64,000 nucleotides of DNA, taken from positions 245,004 through 309,003 of the forward strand of contig JADKAZ010000015.1 in the NCBI GenBank assembly GCA_016719015.1, written 5' to 3'. This DNA is from Chitinophagaceae bacterium. Lineage in GTDB: Bacteria > Bacteroidota > Bacteroidia > Chitinophagales > Chitinophagaceae. This document shows positions 34,220-42,725 of the stretch, one piece after another. Under the pieces are notes generated by a model, which was given only the letters and a program-made list of their open reading frames with translations, had not been told where the DNA came from and ran no database searches. The first letter of the stretch is position 1. The number at the start of each line of letters is the position of its first letter. The position numbers and the translations under genes were made by a program.

Positions 34220-34993
34220 ATGCTATCCACCAAGCAAAAAAAACAGATTCGGAAAATTGTTATTGCCAGCGTAGCGATAGTAATCCTTATTACAGGCTGC
34301 TGGTTGGTGTATCAACGACTTACTTATCGTAAAGCAAAATTCAGCCGTTATCCAGAATTTGGAATTATTATCCCTGAGAGTTATTCCATTCATGGCATCG
34401 ATGTCTCTAAATATCAATCCATGATAGCCTGGGAAGAAGTTAAGGCCATGAAAGTGAAAGAAGTTCAGCTTGGGTTTTCATTTATCAAAGCCACAGAAGG
34501 AATTGGAAATACCGACCCCCACTTTAAAAGAAACTGGAAAAAGACAAGAGATAACGGCATTATAAGGGGTGCTTACCACTTTTTTATTGGTTCTAAAGAT
34601 GGCAGAATGCAAGCCGAAAATTTTATTGATAAAGTGGAACTTAAACCCGGCGACCTTCCACCTGTGCTGGATGTGGAGCAATTGAATGGAGTAACTGCTC
34701 TTCAGTTAAAAAAAGAAATTAAGAAGTGGCTGGAGATTGTAGAGAATCATTACCAGGTAAAGCCAATCATCTATACCAACGTGGATTTTTATAACAGAAA
34801 CCTTGGCAATGAGTTTGACGCTTATCCGCTGTGGGTGGCACATTATTACCAGACAGAGCAGCCCCGCATCAGGCGGGGATGGATTTTCTGGCAGCATAGT
34901 GATGAAGGCCGGGTAAACGGTATTGTTTCTAAGGTCGATTTTAATGTATTCAATGGGGATTCAACAGCATTTAAACAACTGCTGATTGATTAA
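34220..34993 (+). CDS. Glycoside hydrolase family 25 lysozyme, membrane-anchored
   Basis: 257 residues from the ATG at 34220. A single N-terminal membrane helix (about 12-32) anchors the enzyme facing the periplasm. The GH25 catalytic domain follows: GIDVSKYQ (acidic residue of the first strand), FSFIKATEG, GAYHFF, PPVLDVE with the second acidic residue, IIYTN, LWVAHY, and IFWQHSDEGRVNGI. Members cleave the MurNAc-GlcNAc bond of peptidoglycan. It is transcribed away from the sensor-kinase gene, with starts 156 bp apart. Confidence 0.9.
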   Translation: MLSTKQKKQIRKIVIASVAIVILITGCWLVYQRLTYRKAKFSRYPEFGIIIPESYSIHGIDVSKYQSMIAWEEVKAMKVKEVQLGFSFIKATEGIGNTDPHFKRNWKKTRDNGIIRGAYHFFIGSKDGRMQAENFIDKVELKPGDLPPVLDVEQLNGVTALQLKKEIKKWLEIVENHYQVKPIIYTNVDFYNRNLGNEFDAYPLWVAHYYQTEQPRIRRGWIFWQHSDEGRVNGIVSKVDFNVFNGDSTAFKQLLID

Positions 34994-35052
34994 CAGAAGT
35001 GTTGACGGGTTTTGAAAAGCGGTAACTTGTCGGTTTCAATCAATCTTTAGTA

Positions 35053-35280
35053 ATGGAAAGAAACTGGGACCCTGAAGTAAAAAAATTCTTTACCAAAATT
35101 CTCAACTCAATTGCGATGGGATTGTTCTGGCTTATTGCCTGTTTATATGCCGGCATATATCAAGAGTTGGGATATACCGCTGGTAAACCGCTTATTTATA
35201 CAGTACTCTTTTATGTCGGCATGGCAGCTGGTCTTTTCTTCCTCCTTCGATATTTATACAAGGCCTGGAAAAAGGAATAA
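35053..35280 (+). CDS. Small membrane protein, two helices
   Basis: 75 residues with two hydrophobic segments (IAMGLFWLIACLYAGIY and LIYTVLFYVGMAAGLFFLL) separated by a polar loop. The N-terminus and C-terminus are basic, so both probably face the cytoplasm. It resembles short conserved hypothetical membrane proteins of Bacteroidota. Function unknown; 59 bp after the lysozyme gene. Confidence 0.6.
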   Translation: MERNWDPEVKKFFTKILNSIAMGLFWLIACLYAGIYQELGYTAGKPLIYTVLFYVGMAAGLFFLLRYLYKAWKKE

Positions 35281-35383
35281 GCCCATAACTTTTGTTTTGC
35301 CGGATCGTCAAACCAAAAATACCTGCTGGTACGTACTGTAACTACAATAAAAAGGTTATTTTAGAAACTCATTATAAATTGTA

Positions 35384-35794
35384 ATGGAGCTAAAGCAAAT
35401 AAGTAAAAGACTTATTATAACAGGCACCCTGGTAATCTGGGCAATTAAATTTATCATCAGACCAATGAACCTCTTTGATGACCCAACCAGGTTCGTATTG
35501 AATATTGCTCCTAATTTGCTGGGCTCATTTTTAATCCCGTTTGGGGCCTATTGGTTTTTCAGCGGCAAAAATTTTTTGGTGGCCCGCATTTTTAAGATTG
35601 AAACTACCTATGATCTTCGCCTGGTTTGCCTGCTTGGTTTTGGCATGCTGATTATAAACGAGTACCTCCAATTAATACCGATTTTCGGCCGCACCTTCGA
35701 TTTGAATGATATTCTGTTTTCTTCCTTCGGGTTGCTCACCTCCTATTTTGTGTTTGGAAAACTACAGCAACGTTACCAGGCGCAAGTCAATTAG
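35384..35794 (+). CDS. Membrane protein, VanZ-like
   Basis: 136 residues with about four membrane segments. The region MLIINEYLQLIPIFGRTFDLNDILFSSFGLLTSYFVF has the layout of the VanZ family (Glu after a helix, then a DxxDxxxNxxG-like loop before the last helix), though the usual VanZ motif is imperfect. The function is not known. Its last codons overlap the end of the convergent prohibitin gene by 4 bp (35791-35794). Confidence 0.55.
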   Translation: MELKQISKRLIITGTLVIWAIKFIIRPMNLFDDPTRFVLNIAPNLLGSFLIPFGAYWFFSGKNFLVARIFKIETTYDLRLVCLLGFGMLIINEYLQLIPIFGRTFDLNDILFSSFGLLTSYFVFGKLQQRYQAQVN

Positions 35795-36693
35795 TTTTTA
35801 GTATCCAGTATTATCGGTGCATTTCCAGAGCCCATTACAATCACTTTAGAGTTGGGAGATTTTGCCAATTCCAAGTAGGCTTTTATTTGTTCATACTGTA
35901 ATTGCTGCGAAGTAAGACCTGTATTGATAATGCGCTGATAGTCGGATATACCCTGTGCTTCCACCCGTTTCCTTTCTGCCTCTTGTCTTTCTTTCTGCAA
36001 TACGAATTGCATTTTTTGAGCATCCTGCTCTGCATTAATCTTTTGTTCAATGGTTGCTTTTACCGATTGGGGCAAAGTAATATTTCTAACCAGCAACTGT
36101 TCTAATACTAAACCTCTTTTCTTAAAATCTTCATCAATGCTTTTAAAAATCCGTTGCTGAAATTCATCTCTTTTTGTGGAGTAAAGGGAAATCGCATCAT
36201 AGTAAACCGCATTGTCACGGATTTTTGTTCTGGTTAAGGGCCGTACTATTTTATCGGTATAATCCTGGCCGGTTTCTTTGATAAGGCTGGGGGCTTCTGA
36301 AGGAAGTAGTTTATATAAAACGGTAAGGTCAATCGTTACTTCGAGACCATCTGCAGTAAGTACCCGGATGGCATCATCATTTGATTTAGCGCCTTCATCA
36401 TGTACGCCGCTCATAGTATAATTCTGTGTCTTTACATCCAGCCGTATTACTTCCATAAAAGGATTGATAAAATGCAGGCCGCTGCGGATTACATCATTCT
36501 GCACTTTTCCAAACAAGGTCTTCACCCCAATTTGACCAGGCTCAATCTGCACAATCATTTTTGTAATAAACCCCGCCACTATCAGCAGAACGGCAACCAG
36601 GCGGACTGGTTTGGCGTAGCGGGCAAATTGATATACTTTTTGAATAACGAAACTGGCAATCAGGACAAGGATGCCCAAAATGAGTAAAGCCAT
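35791..36693 (-). CDS. Prohibitin/SPFH (band 7) membrane protein
   Basis: 300 residues. Two hydrophobic segments at the N-terminus (about 3-18 and 30-47) precede the SPFH domain (VQIEPGQIGVKTLFGKVQND, GLHFINPFMEVIRLDVKTQNYTM). A long Lys/Glu/Gln-rich helix follows (QKINAEQDAQKMQFVLQKER region) and the end is IIVMGSGNAPIIL-like. This is the prohibitin order; these proteins assemble into ring scaffolds at membranes and help with protease and membrane organisation. The partner here is not evident. Confidence 0.88.
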   Translation of the reverse strand: MALLILGILVLIASFVIQKVYQFARYAKPVRLVAVLLIVAGFITKMIVQIEPGQIGVKTLFGKVQNDVIRSGLHFINPFMEVIRLDVKTQNYTMSGVHDEGAKSNDDAIRVLTADGLEVTIDLTVLYKLLPSEAPSLIKETGQDYTDKIVRPLTRTKIRDNAVYYDAISLYSTKRDEFQQRIFKSIDEDFKKRGLVLEQLLVRNITLPQSVKATIEQKINAEQDAQKMQFVLQKERQEAERKRVEAQGISDYQRIINTGLTSQQLQYEQIKAYLELAKSPNSKVIVMGSGNAPIILDTKN

Positions 36694-36762
36694 AACAGAA
36701 AAAATTAAGTGAATATTAAAGGTACTATTTCATCACTTCTCCGTCTGAGAAATAAAGACGGT

Positions 36763-37185
36763 TTAACTGCTGTGATCAGAAACAATAACCCACCGGCCAT
36801 TTATTTTTTTGAATAGTAATGTATAATGTCCCCCAACATCACCGATCGAACGTTTCAAGAGCCATTTTCCGGTAACATGGTAATACTTTCCTGAAAGCTT
36901 CTTTACTTGTATCAGGGTAAATACAAGTTTGCCCATAGCAGCAGTATCGGGATACCCTTTTTTATAATTATTGAGTGTATTGGTCCAGCCATAGGTAACG
37001 CCGGTTTTAGCTATAAACATCAGGGAATCGTTTTCCCAATAGCCATTCATAAAGTTGTCTATTTCGCCACGGTTCCAGGCAGCGGTTTGGGTAGCCAGGA
37101 TGTTACGGATGGCCAATTCATTTTTTGGCTGGGCAAATGATTGAATGGTCAACAGGGTAATCAATGAAAGAAGAATTGTTTTCAT
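36763..37185 (-). CDS. Secreted DUF4440/SnoaL-like protein
   Basis: 140 residues from the ATG at 37185, which opens a signal peptide (MKTILLSLITLLTIQSFAQ); a start 18 bp earlier adds only a few residues. The fold order is NTF2-like: LAIRNILATQTAAWNRGEIDNFM, WENDSLMFI, GWTNTLNNYKKGYPD, and the final GGHYTLLFKKINGRWVIVSDHSS. Members are often annotated as nuclear transport factor 2 family or ketosteroid-isomerase-like; no substrate is implied. Confidence 0.78.
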   Translation of the reverse strand: MKTILLSLITLLTIQSFAQPKNELAIRNILATQTAAWNRGEIDNFMNGYWENDSLMFIAKTGVTYGWTNTLNNYKKGYPDTAAMGKLVFTLIQVKKLSGKYYHVTGKWLLKRSIGDVGGHYTLLFKKINGRWVIVSDHSS

Positions 37186-37229
37186 TCCTAAACTTTTAAT
37201 CAAGTTAATTCAAAATGCTTGCAATTATA

Positions 37230-37622
37230 TTAATGATTACAATCATCTGAATGTGCATGGTTGTGCACCCTGCATGATTTGTAATTTATAAGATGAGCGG
37301 TAATAATCAGGACAACAGCAGGTATAAGCAGCCATGTTTCGTATTGTATAAAAAACTGTTTTAAAACAAGCAACAAAATTCCTGCGGTAAAAAGCGAAAT
37401 TGGCAGCAGGCTATGATGGTGTTTTTTATATCCATGATAAAGCGAATAAGTGCCCACACAAAAAGCGAGTACAATCATTCCCACTTCAAAACCGATATGA
37501 TGGATGATGTTAACCCCAAAAAGGGGCAGGCTGCTTAAAAATAACGGCAGAAGGGCACAGTGAATGGCACAGGCCAACGAGGCCCCGATTCCTAAAGCAT
37601 CCCAATTTATTTTTAATCTCAT
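37230..37622 (-). CDS. MerC-domain membrane protein
   Basis: 130 residues from the ATG at 37622, preferred because it directly precedes the first helix and follows a well-formed promoter; a 13-residue longer form is unlikely. Four membrane helices; the first contains CAIHC (the MerC metal-binding motif, about residues 16-20), the region where mercury or another soft metal binds. The C-terminus is His/Asp/Cys-rich (CRVHNHAHSDDCNH), a further metal site. The family moves mercury or related metals across the inner membrane. It is transcribed away from SCO and Fur genes, which points to a metal-homeostasis role. Confidence 0.85.
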   Translation of the reverse strand: MRLKINWDALGIGASLACAIHCALLPLFLSSLPLFGVNIIHHIGFEVGMIVLAFCVGTYSLYHGYKKHHHSLLPISLFTAGILLLVLKQFFIQYETWLLIPAVVLIITAHLINYKSCRVHNHAHSDDCNH

Positions 37623-37631
37623 GAAGGGAAG

Positions 37632-37662
37632 CAAAGGTATGTAAAAGCAACATTGTTGCAAA
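37632..37662 (-). promoter_or_regulatory. Promoter of the MerC gene
   Basis: On the minus strand TTTG (37662-37659), 19 bases, then TACCTTTG (37639-37632), an exact match to the Bacteroidota TTTG-N19-TAnnTTTG promoter, 9 bp before the ATG. A palindrome covers the -33 side (next entry). Confidence 0.75.
37647..37659. promoter_or_regulatory. Fur/Zur-like operator in the MerC promoter
   Basis: GCAACATTGTTGC is a perfect 6-bp-arm palindrome around one base, lying between and partly over the promoter elements, where a bound repressor would block the polymerase. A Fur-family gene lies at 38400, so it is a candidate binder. The metal is not known from sequence. Confidence 0.6.
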
Positions 37663-37711
37663 ATAAACTGGCTAATGCTTCCACAATACGTTCGGTAGTT
37701 TCAGCATGCCG

Positions 37712-37719
37712 TACCTTTG
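37712..37719 (+). promoter_or_regulatory. Candidate -7 element of the SCO/Fur operon
   Basis: TACCTTTG matches TAnnTTTG, 11 bp upstream of the ATG at 37731; a clear -33 TTTG is missing. Confidence 0.45.
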
Positions 37720-37730
37720 ACCCGCAAATA

Positions 37731-38348
37731 ATGAATATGTCTAAAAAGAAGCTTTTTTATACCGGATTTTTTATCGCATTGGCTTTGATTTTCTATTTTG
37801 CTCTTACCCAACTTATTCCGGGTTTTGGAAAAGTGAAAGCAAACCCTGTCAGCACGGTTCAGCCTTTTTCGTTTACGAACCAGGATGGTCAAACAGTAAC
37901 AAGAGAAAATATGTCGGGCAAAGTATATGTGGCAGAATATTTTTTTACTCATTGTGATGGTATTTGCCCTACAATGAATAACAATATGCGGCTGGTATAT
38001 GAAGAGTTTAAGAATGATAGTAATTTCCTGATTTTATCACACACCTGTGATCCGGACAGGGACTCTGTTGCACAAATGAAATACTATGCTGATTCGATGA
38101 AAGTAGATACTAAAAAATGGATTTTTCTAACGGGCAGAAAAGACAGTTTATACAAAGCAGCAAGGGTTAGCTATACCATTGATGACCCAGCCAATAATCT
38201 GAAAAGCATAGATGACCAGTTTATCCATTCACAATTTTGGGCCCTGGTGGATAAAAATGGTGATGTTCGAAAAATTTATGACGGGTTAAAGGAAAGTGAA
38301 GTGAATAAAATGATACGATTAGCGAAACGTCTATTGAAAGAAAAATGA
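37731..38348 (+). CDS. SCO1/SenC-family copper-binding thioredoxin-like protein
   Basis: 205 residues from the ATG at 37731 (a second in-frame ATG follows at 37737). A membrane anchor spans residues about 8-27. The thioredoxin-like domain has the copper ligands of the CX3C motif CDGIC (in HCDGICPTMN) and a later histidine in HSQFW. SCO proteins deliver copper to cytochrome oxidase Cu-A sites or act as redox sensors. It lies between MerC (divergent) and a Fur-family gene (downstream, 51 bp), so the three form a metal-related locus. Confidence 0.88.
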   Translation: MNMSKKKLFYTGFFIALALIFYFALTQLIPGFGKVKANPVSTVQPFSFTNQDGQTVTRENMSGKVYVAEYFFTHCDGICPTMNNNMRLVYEEFKNDSNFLILSHTCDPDRDSVAQMKYYADSMKVDTKKWIFLTGRKDSLYKAARVSYTIDDPANNLKSIDDQFIHSQFWALVDKNGDVRKIYDGLKESEVNKMIRLAKRLLKEK

Positions 38349-38399
38349 CGAATCTCCAGGAATGAATTCTGTTATGTATTTTAGAGTTACGAAATAAAT

Positions 38400-38840
38400 A
38401 TGTCAAAAGAAACTGAGATACTGATTGATAACCGGGTAGGTGAGTTGCTAAAACGCAATAGCCTGAGTGTTACCGACAGCAGGAAAAAAATTTTACAGCT
38501 TTTCCTGGAGCAAGCTGGTGCATTGGCACATGGGGATATTGAGAAAAGAGCCGGAGAGAAATTTGACCGGGTAACTGTTTACCGGACATTACAAACTTTT
38601 GTTGATAAAGGCATTATACATACCATTCCTACGGCAGATAATTCTATCCGGTATGCGTTGTGCAAAGATGAATGCTCCGAAGGGCATCATCATGATCATC
38701 ATATTCACTTTGTGTGTAACAACTGCCATAATACCTATTGCCTTGATGATGTAGTGACACCGGAAATAAAACTTCCTAAAGGTTATACTGCCGAACATGT
38801 AGAAGTAGTGGTAGAAGGAATCTGTAAAAACTGCAAGTAA
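38400..38840 (+). CDS. Fur-family metal-responsive repressor
   Basis: 146 residues. The N-terminal winged helix (LLKRNSLSVTDSRKKILQLF, then DIEKRAGEKFDRVTVYRTLQTFVDKGII) is typical of Fur/Zur/PerR. The dimerisation part has a His-rich segment HHHDHHIHFVC and two CxxC pairs (CNNC and CKNC at the C-terminus) that bind a structural zinc. The unusual HHHDHH cluster may tune metal specificity. The genomic neighbours (MerC and SCO) suggest a soft-metal or zinc/copper response, but Fur versus Zur versus other cannot be told. Probable target: the palindrome at 37647. Confidence 0.92.
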   Translation: MSKETEILIDNRVGELLKRNSLSVTDSRKKILQLFLEQAGALAHGDIEKRAGEKFDRVTVYRTLQTFVDKGIIHTIPTADNSIRYALCKDECSEGHHHDHHIHFVCNNCHNTYCLDDVVTPEIKLPKGYTAEHVEVVVEGICKNCK

Positions 38841-38851
38841 TGTAAAAAGAA

Positions 38852-38882
38852 AGCCCCGGTGTAGAAACATCGGGACTTTTTG
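38852..38882 (+). terminator. Rho-independent terminator after the Fur gene
   Basis: AGCCCCGGTG pairs with CATCGGGACT (two G-U-type pairs) around a 6-base loop, then a T-rich tail TTTTTGG, 12 bp after the stop. Confidence 0.85.
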
Positions 38883-38981
38883 GTTAAGGCTCTGATTAGT
38901 AGCTATGTTGAAATGCAGTAATTGCATTTATAAATCTAAATCAAAAATAAGCGGTGCCCACCACATTTCCGAATTTATGGC

Positions 38982-39003
38982 ATACCACTTTAGTGGTATT
39001 TTT
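38982..39003 (+). terminator. Second hairpin with T-tract after the Fur gene
   Basis: ATACCAC-TTTA-GTGGTAT followed by TTTT on the plus strand. It could back up the previous terminator or be the end of a read-through; weak. Confidence 0.4.
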
Positions 39004-39102
39004 AGTTATTAATTATTTGTTATCTGTTCTTTAACGAAAGAATGGGCGAACCTTCTTTAGAAAATGCACTGGAAGTGTAAAACAGGGACAAAATTTCTAA
39101 TA

Positions 39103-40821
39103 CTAAAGACCATCCAGCTCTTCCTTTACAAAAAGCATTAACTCCCGTATATGTGCCGGGGAAAGATCAAATTTCAAACCGGCAGCAGTAAATAGCTCAG
39201 GTAATGTTTTTGTGCCCCCTAATTGCAGTGCTTTTATATAATTATTGATAGCAGCTTCCGGATTTTGTTTGTATTGCTGCCATAAACCAATAGCTCCTAA
39301 TTGCGCAATACCATATTCGATATAATAAAAAGGAACTTCAAACAAATGCAACTGTCGCTGCCATCCAAAGCGGCGGTAATCATCCAGTCCGCTAAAGTCA
39401 ATAACCGGGGATGAAAACTCATTGGCTATTGAAAACCAATTTGCCAGTCTTTCTTCTTCTGTATGATCAGGGTTTTCATATGCCCAATGCTGAAACTTAT
39501 CAATAGTAGCAATCCAGGGAAATATAGTAATGACTCTTTCTAATTGTTGTTCTTTGGCACGGGTCAGTTCTTCTTTGCTGTCAAAGAAAACATGCCATTT
39601 ATCCATGCTGAATAGCTCCATAGCCATACTGGCCACTTCAGCAATTTCAGTCGGGTATTCTTTAAACCCGGTCAACTCTAAATCATGTGAAAGAAAAGAG
39701 TGAATGGCATGTCCGCCTTCATGCACCATTGTTGTCACATCATCTAATTGTCCCGCAGCATTCATAAAAATAAAAGGGGCACCGCTTTCAGCTAATGGAC
39801 AATTATAACCACCAGGAGCTTTTCCTTTCCTGCTTTCCAGGTCAAGATGGCCCATGGCCTTCATTTTTTTAAGGCAGTCGCCAAAAAAGGATTTCAACTC
39901 ATCAAGACAGGCAATTGTTTTTTCTGTCAGCTCTTCTCCATCTTTAAAAGGACGAAGAGGTTGAATGCCGGCTGGTTCCGCTTCTACATCCCAGGGACGG
40001 AGTGTGTCTAAGCCAAGTTTTTTCTTTTTGGTTTCATAGAGCTGGTTTACCAGCGGCATTACATGCAATTTTACGGCTTCATGAAACTGGTAACAATCTT
40101 CTTTGCTATAATCAAACCTGCCCAACTCCACAAAACGGTAATCCCGGAAATTTTCGAAACCTGTATTAGTGGCTACCTGGTGGCGTTTTTGCAACAGGGA
40201 GGTAAATAAATCGTTTAATTCTTTTTTATCCTGTAATCTTCTTTTATTGATTTTGTGATAAACCTCTTCTCTGATAGTACGGTCAGGGTCTTCCAGAAAT
40301 TTAGCGGCTTGCTGTAAAGTGTATTCTTGTCCGCTAACTTCCACTGTCATTTTACCGGAAATTACACCAAACTGTTGCTGCATCACACTCAACTCAGCCT
40401 GTAATGGAATATTGGCCTCCCGAAAGAGCTCAATATTCTTTTTTACATTCCGCAGGTAAGTAAAATATTTTTGTTGGTCAAGGTCTTTGGTAAATGAGCA
40501 ATCAACTAATTTTTTATTCAACTTATCAGAATAAGGTTGAATCTTGGGTTGGATCTCCATCATAAAAAAGTTGAAGGATTTTTCCAGCTCTTTATTTTCT
40601 GTGTCGCAGGTCATTTTGATCTGCCGCCAACAGGCATCTTCGCTTATTACAGCTTCCAGTTCACTGGCATCCTTCAGCCATTGTTCTAAATCTGTGAGGG
40701 ATTTAATTTCCCGTTGATCAAGATTATTGAAATAGGGTTCAAGTCCTTCCCAATTTGTAACCACAAAGTCTTCAGGTAAAAAAATTCTTGGTAGCTTTTG
40801 TATGTCGGCACTGTAATTCAT
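39103..40821 (-). CDS. M3-family zinc oligoendopeptidase
   Basis: 572 residues, no signal peptide, so cytoplasmic. The zinc-binding motif is HEGGH (367-371) in TMVHEGGHAIHSFLSHD with a conserved downstream glutamate in the EIAEVASMAMELFS segment. The rest matches the oligoendopeptidase F-like M3 family (KAPGGYNC and the C-terminal LFEVPFYYIEYGIAQLGA). It hydrolyses short peptides. Its start faces the terminator of the upstream DUF5606 gene, so it has its own promoter. Confidence 0.92.
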   Translation of the reverse strand: MNYSADIQKLPRIFLPEDFVVTNWEGLEPYFNNLDQREIKSLTDLEQWLKDASELEAVISEDACWRQIKMTCDTENKELEKSFNFFMMEIQPKIQPYSDKLNKKLVDCSFTKDLDQQKYFTYLRNVKKNIELFREANIPLQAELSVMQQQFGVISGKMTVEVSGQEYTLQQAAKFLEDPDRTIREEVYHKINKRRLQDKKELNDLFTSLLQKRHQVATNTGFENFRDYRFVELGRFDYSKEDCYQFHEAVKLHVMPLVNQLYETKKKKLGLDTLRPWDVEAEPAGIQPLRPFKDGEELTEKTIACLDELKSFFGDCLKKMKAMGHLDLESRKGKAPGGYNCPLAESGAPFIFMNAAGQLDDVTTMVHEGGHAIHSFLSHDLELTGFKEYPTEIAEVASMAMELFSMDKWHVFFDSKEELTRAKEQQLERVITIFPWIATIDKFQHWAYENPDHTEEERLANWFSIANEFSSPVIDFSGLDDYRRFGWQRQLHLFEVPFYYIEYGIAQLGAIGLWQQYKQNPEAAINNYIKALQLGGTKTLPELFTAAGLKFDLSPAHIRELMLFVKEELDGL

Positions 40822-40842
40822 ATCGCTTTCTTTTTAGTAAAG

Positions 40843-40886
40843 AAAAAAGCTACAAATATCAAGTGTATTGCTTGAGCCTTGTAGCT
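40843..40886 (-). terminator. Rho-independent terminator after the DUF5606 gene
   Basis: AGCTACAA (40848-40855) pairs with TTGTAGCT (40879-40886), with a secondary CAAG/CTTG inside; on the minus strand a run of six Ts (40843-40848) follows. Between the DUF5606 gene and the M3 peptidase. Confidence 0.8.
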
Positions 40887-40906
40887 TGTCCCTTGTTTTC
40901 TTTTAT

Positions 40907-41440
40907 TTATTCTGCTTTCTTCTTCCTGGCTGTTTTCTTTGGCGCCGGTTCCCCTTCTTCAGTAGCTGCTTCTTTCTTTTTAGCGGTCGCTTTTTTTGCC
41001 GGCTTCTCTTCAACAACCGGTTCAGCAACTACTTCTTCTTCCTCTTCTTCGGGCAATTCAGAAAGTTTTATCTCCACTTTGTTCTTTTGCAGTACATCAA
41101 ACCATTTTACCATCTTTTTCATATCACTTGCATATACCCTTTCAAAATCCATATCAGGATATACCTTTTCGAAATATTTTTTAACAGCAGCTGCATCCTT
41201 ATCATCCGGTAAGGTTTCGCCTGCTTTTTCCATGGCATTAAAAAGTTCAACCATGTTCACATTATCCCGAACGGTATAAATTTCTATGCTTTCCAGGTGT
41301 GAAAAATTGTGGATCCGGCTGGAGACAAACCGGGTAGATTTGTCGGTAAGGGAGCGGACAATAGCTCCATCTGTTTTACTGTTAATAAGTTCAAATAATC
41401 CCGGCAATCCGGTTACTGCAACAAGTTTACTGTATTCCAT
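40907..41440 (-). CDS. DUF5606 protein with Lys/Glu-rich tail
   Basis: 177 residues. The N-terminus YSKLVAVTGLPGLFELINSKTDGAIVRSL and the central YTVRDNVNMVELFNAMEK match DUF5606, a Bacteroidota family of unknown function. The last 50 residues are a low-complexity acidic and then basic tail (EEEEEEVVAEPVVEE, KKATAKKKEAA, KKTARKKK), which may bind nucleic acid. No signal peptide. It is monocistronic with a terminator downstream. Confidence 0.85.
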   Translation of the reverse strand: MEYSKLVAVTGLPGLFELINSKTDGAIVRSLTDKSTRFVSSRIHNFSHLESIEIYTVRDNVNMVELFNAMEKAGETLPDDKDAAAVKKYFEKVYPDMDFERVYASDMKKMVKWFDVLQKNKVEIKLSELPEEEEEEVVAEPVVEEKPAKKATAKKKEAATEEGEPAPKKTARKKKAE

Positions 41441-41587
41441 AAAGTATTTTGATAATTAAGGAGCTGCAAGATACTTGAGTTCTGCCAAATGGGTTAATTT
41501 GAGAATAAGTTTCCGGTTTTCGAACGTTTTATTGCAAATCGCCGTCATATTTCCGGTTCCTATCATTTTATAATAAAAAACTCTTCA

Positions 41588-41992
41588 ATGAAAAAAATGT
41601 CTTTAATACTACTGGCTTCATTTGTTTTGACAGCAGTAGGCTATGCCCAGCCGGGTGGCGGGTTTCAACGTCAAACAGTGGAAGAAAGGGTGGCGGCTAT
41701 TCATAAAAAATTAGATAGTGCTTTTAAACTGGAGTCCTCCAAATTAGCTACCCTGGATACGGCCCTGACCGTACTTTATAAGGCGCAGGATACAAAAATG
41801 CAGGAAATGATGGCCGGCGGAACAAGGCCAGACAGGGAAACAATGATGGCAGAAAGAAAAAAGTATACTGATGCCAGAGATGAAATGATAAAAGCAATGG
41901 TGACAGAAGAGCAATATGCTATCTGGAAGGAAAAAATAGAACCTTCTATGCGTCCACAACGACCACCCGGTGGTGGTGGAAGCGGTAATTAA
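41588..41992 (+). CDS. Secreted helical protein, Spy/LTXXQ-like
   Basis: 134 residues with a signal peptide ending VGYAQ. After a short Gly/Pro-rich segment (PGGGFQRQTVEERVAAIHKKL) the protein is helical, with VTEEQYAIWKEKIEP near the end, similar to the LTxxQ and periplasmic-adaptor (Spy/CpxP-like) fold. It ends in RPPGGGGSGN. The function is not proven for this subfamily; a periplasmic stress or chaperone role would be inference. Confidence 0.6.
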   Translation: MKKMSLILLASFVLTAVGYAQPGGGFQRQTVEERVAAIHKKLDSAFKLESSKLATLDTALTVLYKAQDTKMQEMMAGGTRPDRETMMAERKKYTDARDEMIKAMVTEEQYAIWKEKIEPSMRPQRPPGGGGSGN

Positions 41993-42023
41993 TTACTAAG
42001 CAACATGTTGAGCTATACTAAAG

Positions 42024-42052
42024 CCGTTTCACTAAAGTGAGACGGTTTTTTT
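42024..42052 (+). terminator. Rho-independent terminator
   Basis: CCGTTTCAC (42024-42032) pairs with GTGAGACGG (42037-42045) with one mismatch, then seven Ts. Ends the gene at 41588. Confidence 0.88.
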
Positions 42053-42130
42053 ATATTGCTGATTGGTACTATAAGGTGACAGAAGGAACAGCTATTAGGA
42101 CAAGGGGAAAGTCTTATTAAATAAAAAACC

Positions 42131-42646
42131 ATGCGCCAATTAACCCTAATTCCACTATTTTCTTTGCTAATGCTTTCAGCATCAGCACAAAAACCCTGTA
42201 GTGCACCAGCCTATCGCCAATTCGATTTCTGGATCGGTGATTGGGAAGCTTTTGGTCTCAATGGCCAAAAAGCCGGGGATAGTAAAGTCAGTTTAATTTT
42301 AGACAGTTGTATTATTTTGGAAGAGTGGACCAGTGCATCTGTTAGCCAGGGTATCCGATATGCAGGAAAAAGTTTTAATACCTGGAATGCCGCTACCAAA
42401 CAATGGCAGCAAACCTGGGTAGATAATGTGGGTGGCAGCAATGAATACTTACTAGGGAAATTTGAAGATAATAAGATCATTTACAGGTCGTCACCTTTTC
42501 CATTTAATAAAGACACGATGGCCATACGTAAAATGACCTTTACGAACTTAAGTCCGGGGAAGCTCAGGCAGCATGGAGAAATTTCAAAAGATAATGGAAC
42601 AAGCTGGACTACCGAATACGACCTGGAATACAGGCGCAAGAAATGA
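42131..42646 (+). CDS. Secreted DUF1579-like protein
   Basis: 171 residues with a signal peptide (ending ASAQ). The mature part starts YRQFDFWIGDWEAFG, the FDFWIGDW signature of the DUF1579/lipocalin-like family, and continues with EEWTSASVSQGIRYAGKSFN and a beta-rich remainder. Members are predicted small calycin-like barrels of unknown ligand. No operon link; 79 bp before the DUF2911 gene. Confidence 0.82.
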   Translation: MRQLTLIPLFSLLMLSASAQKPCSAPAYRQFDFWIGDWEAFGLNGQKAGDSKVSLILDSCIILEEWTSASVSQGIRYAGKSFNTWNAATKQWQQTWVDNVGGSNEYLLGKFEDNKIIYRSSPFPFNKDTMAIRKMTFTNLSPGKLRQHGEISKDNGTSWTTEYDLEYRRKK

Positions 42647-42725
42647 TGAGTGGAAAGGGTTTCCGGATTTATTATATGAACTTTAGAATCCGTCTCTACA
42701 TTTTTTTCATCACCAAAACTACTAT

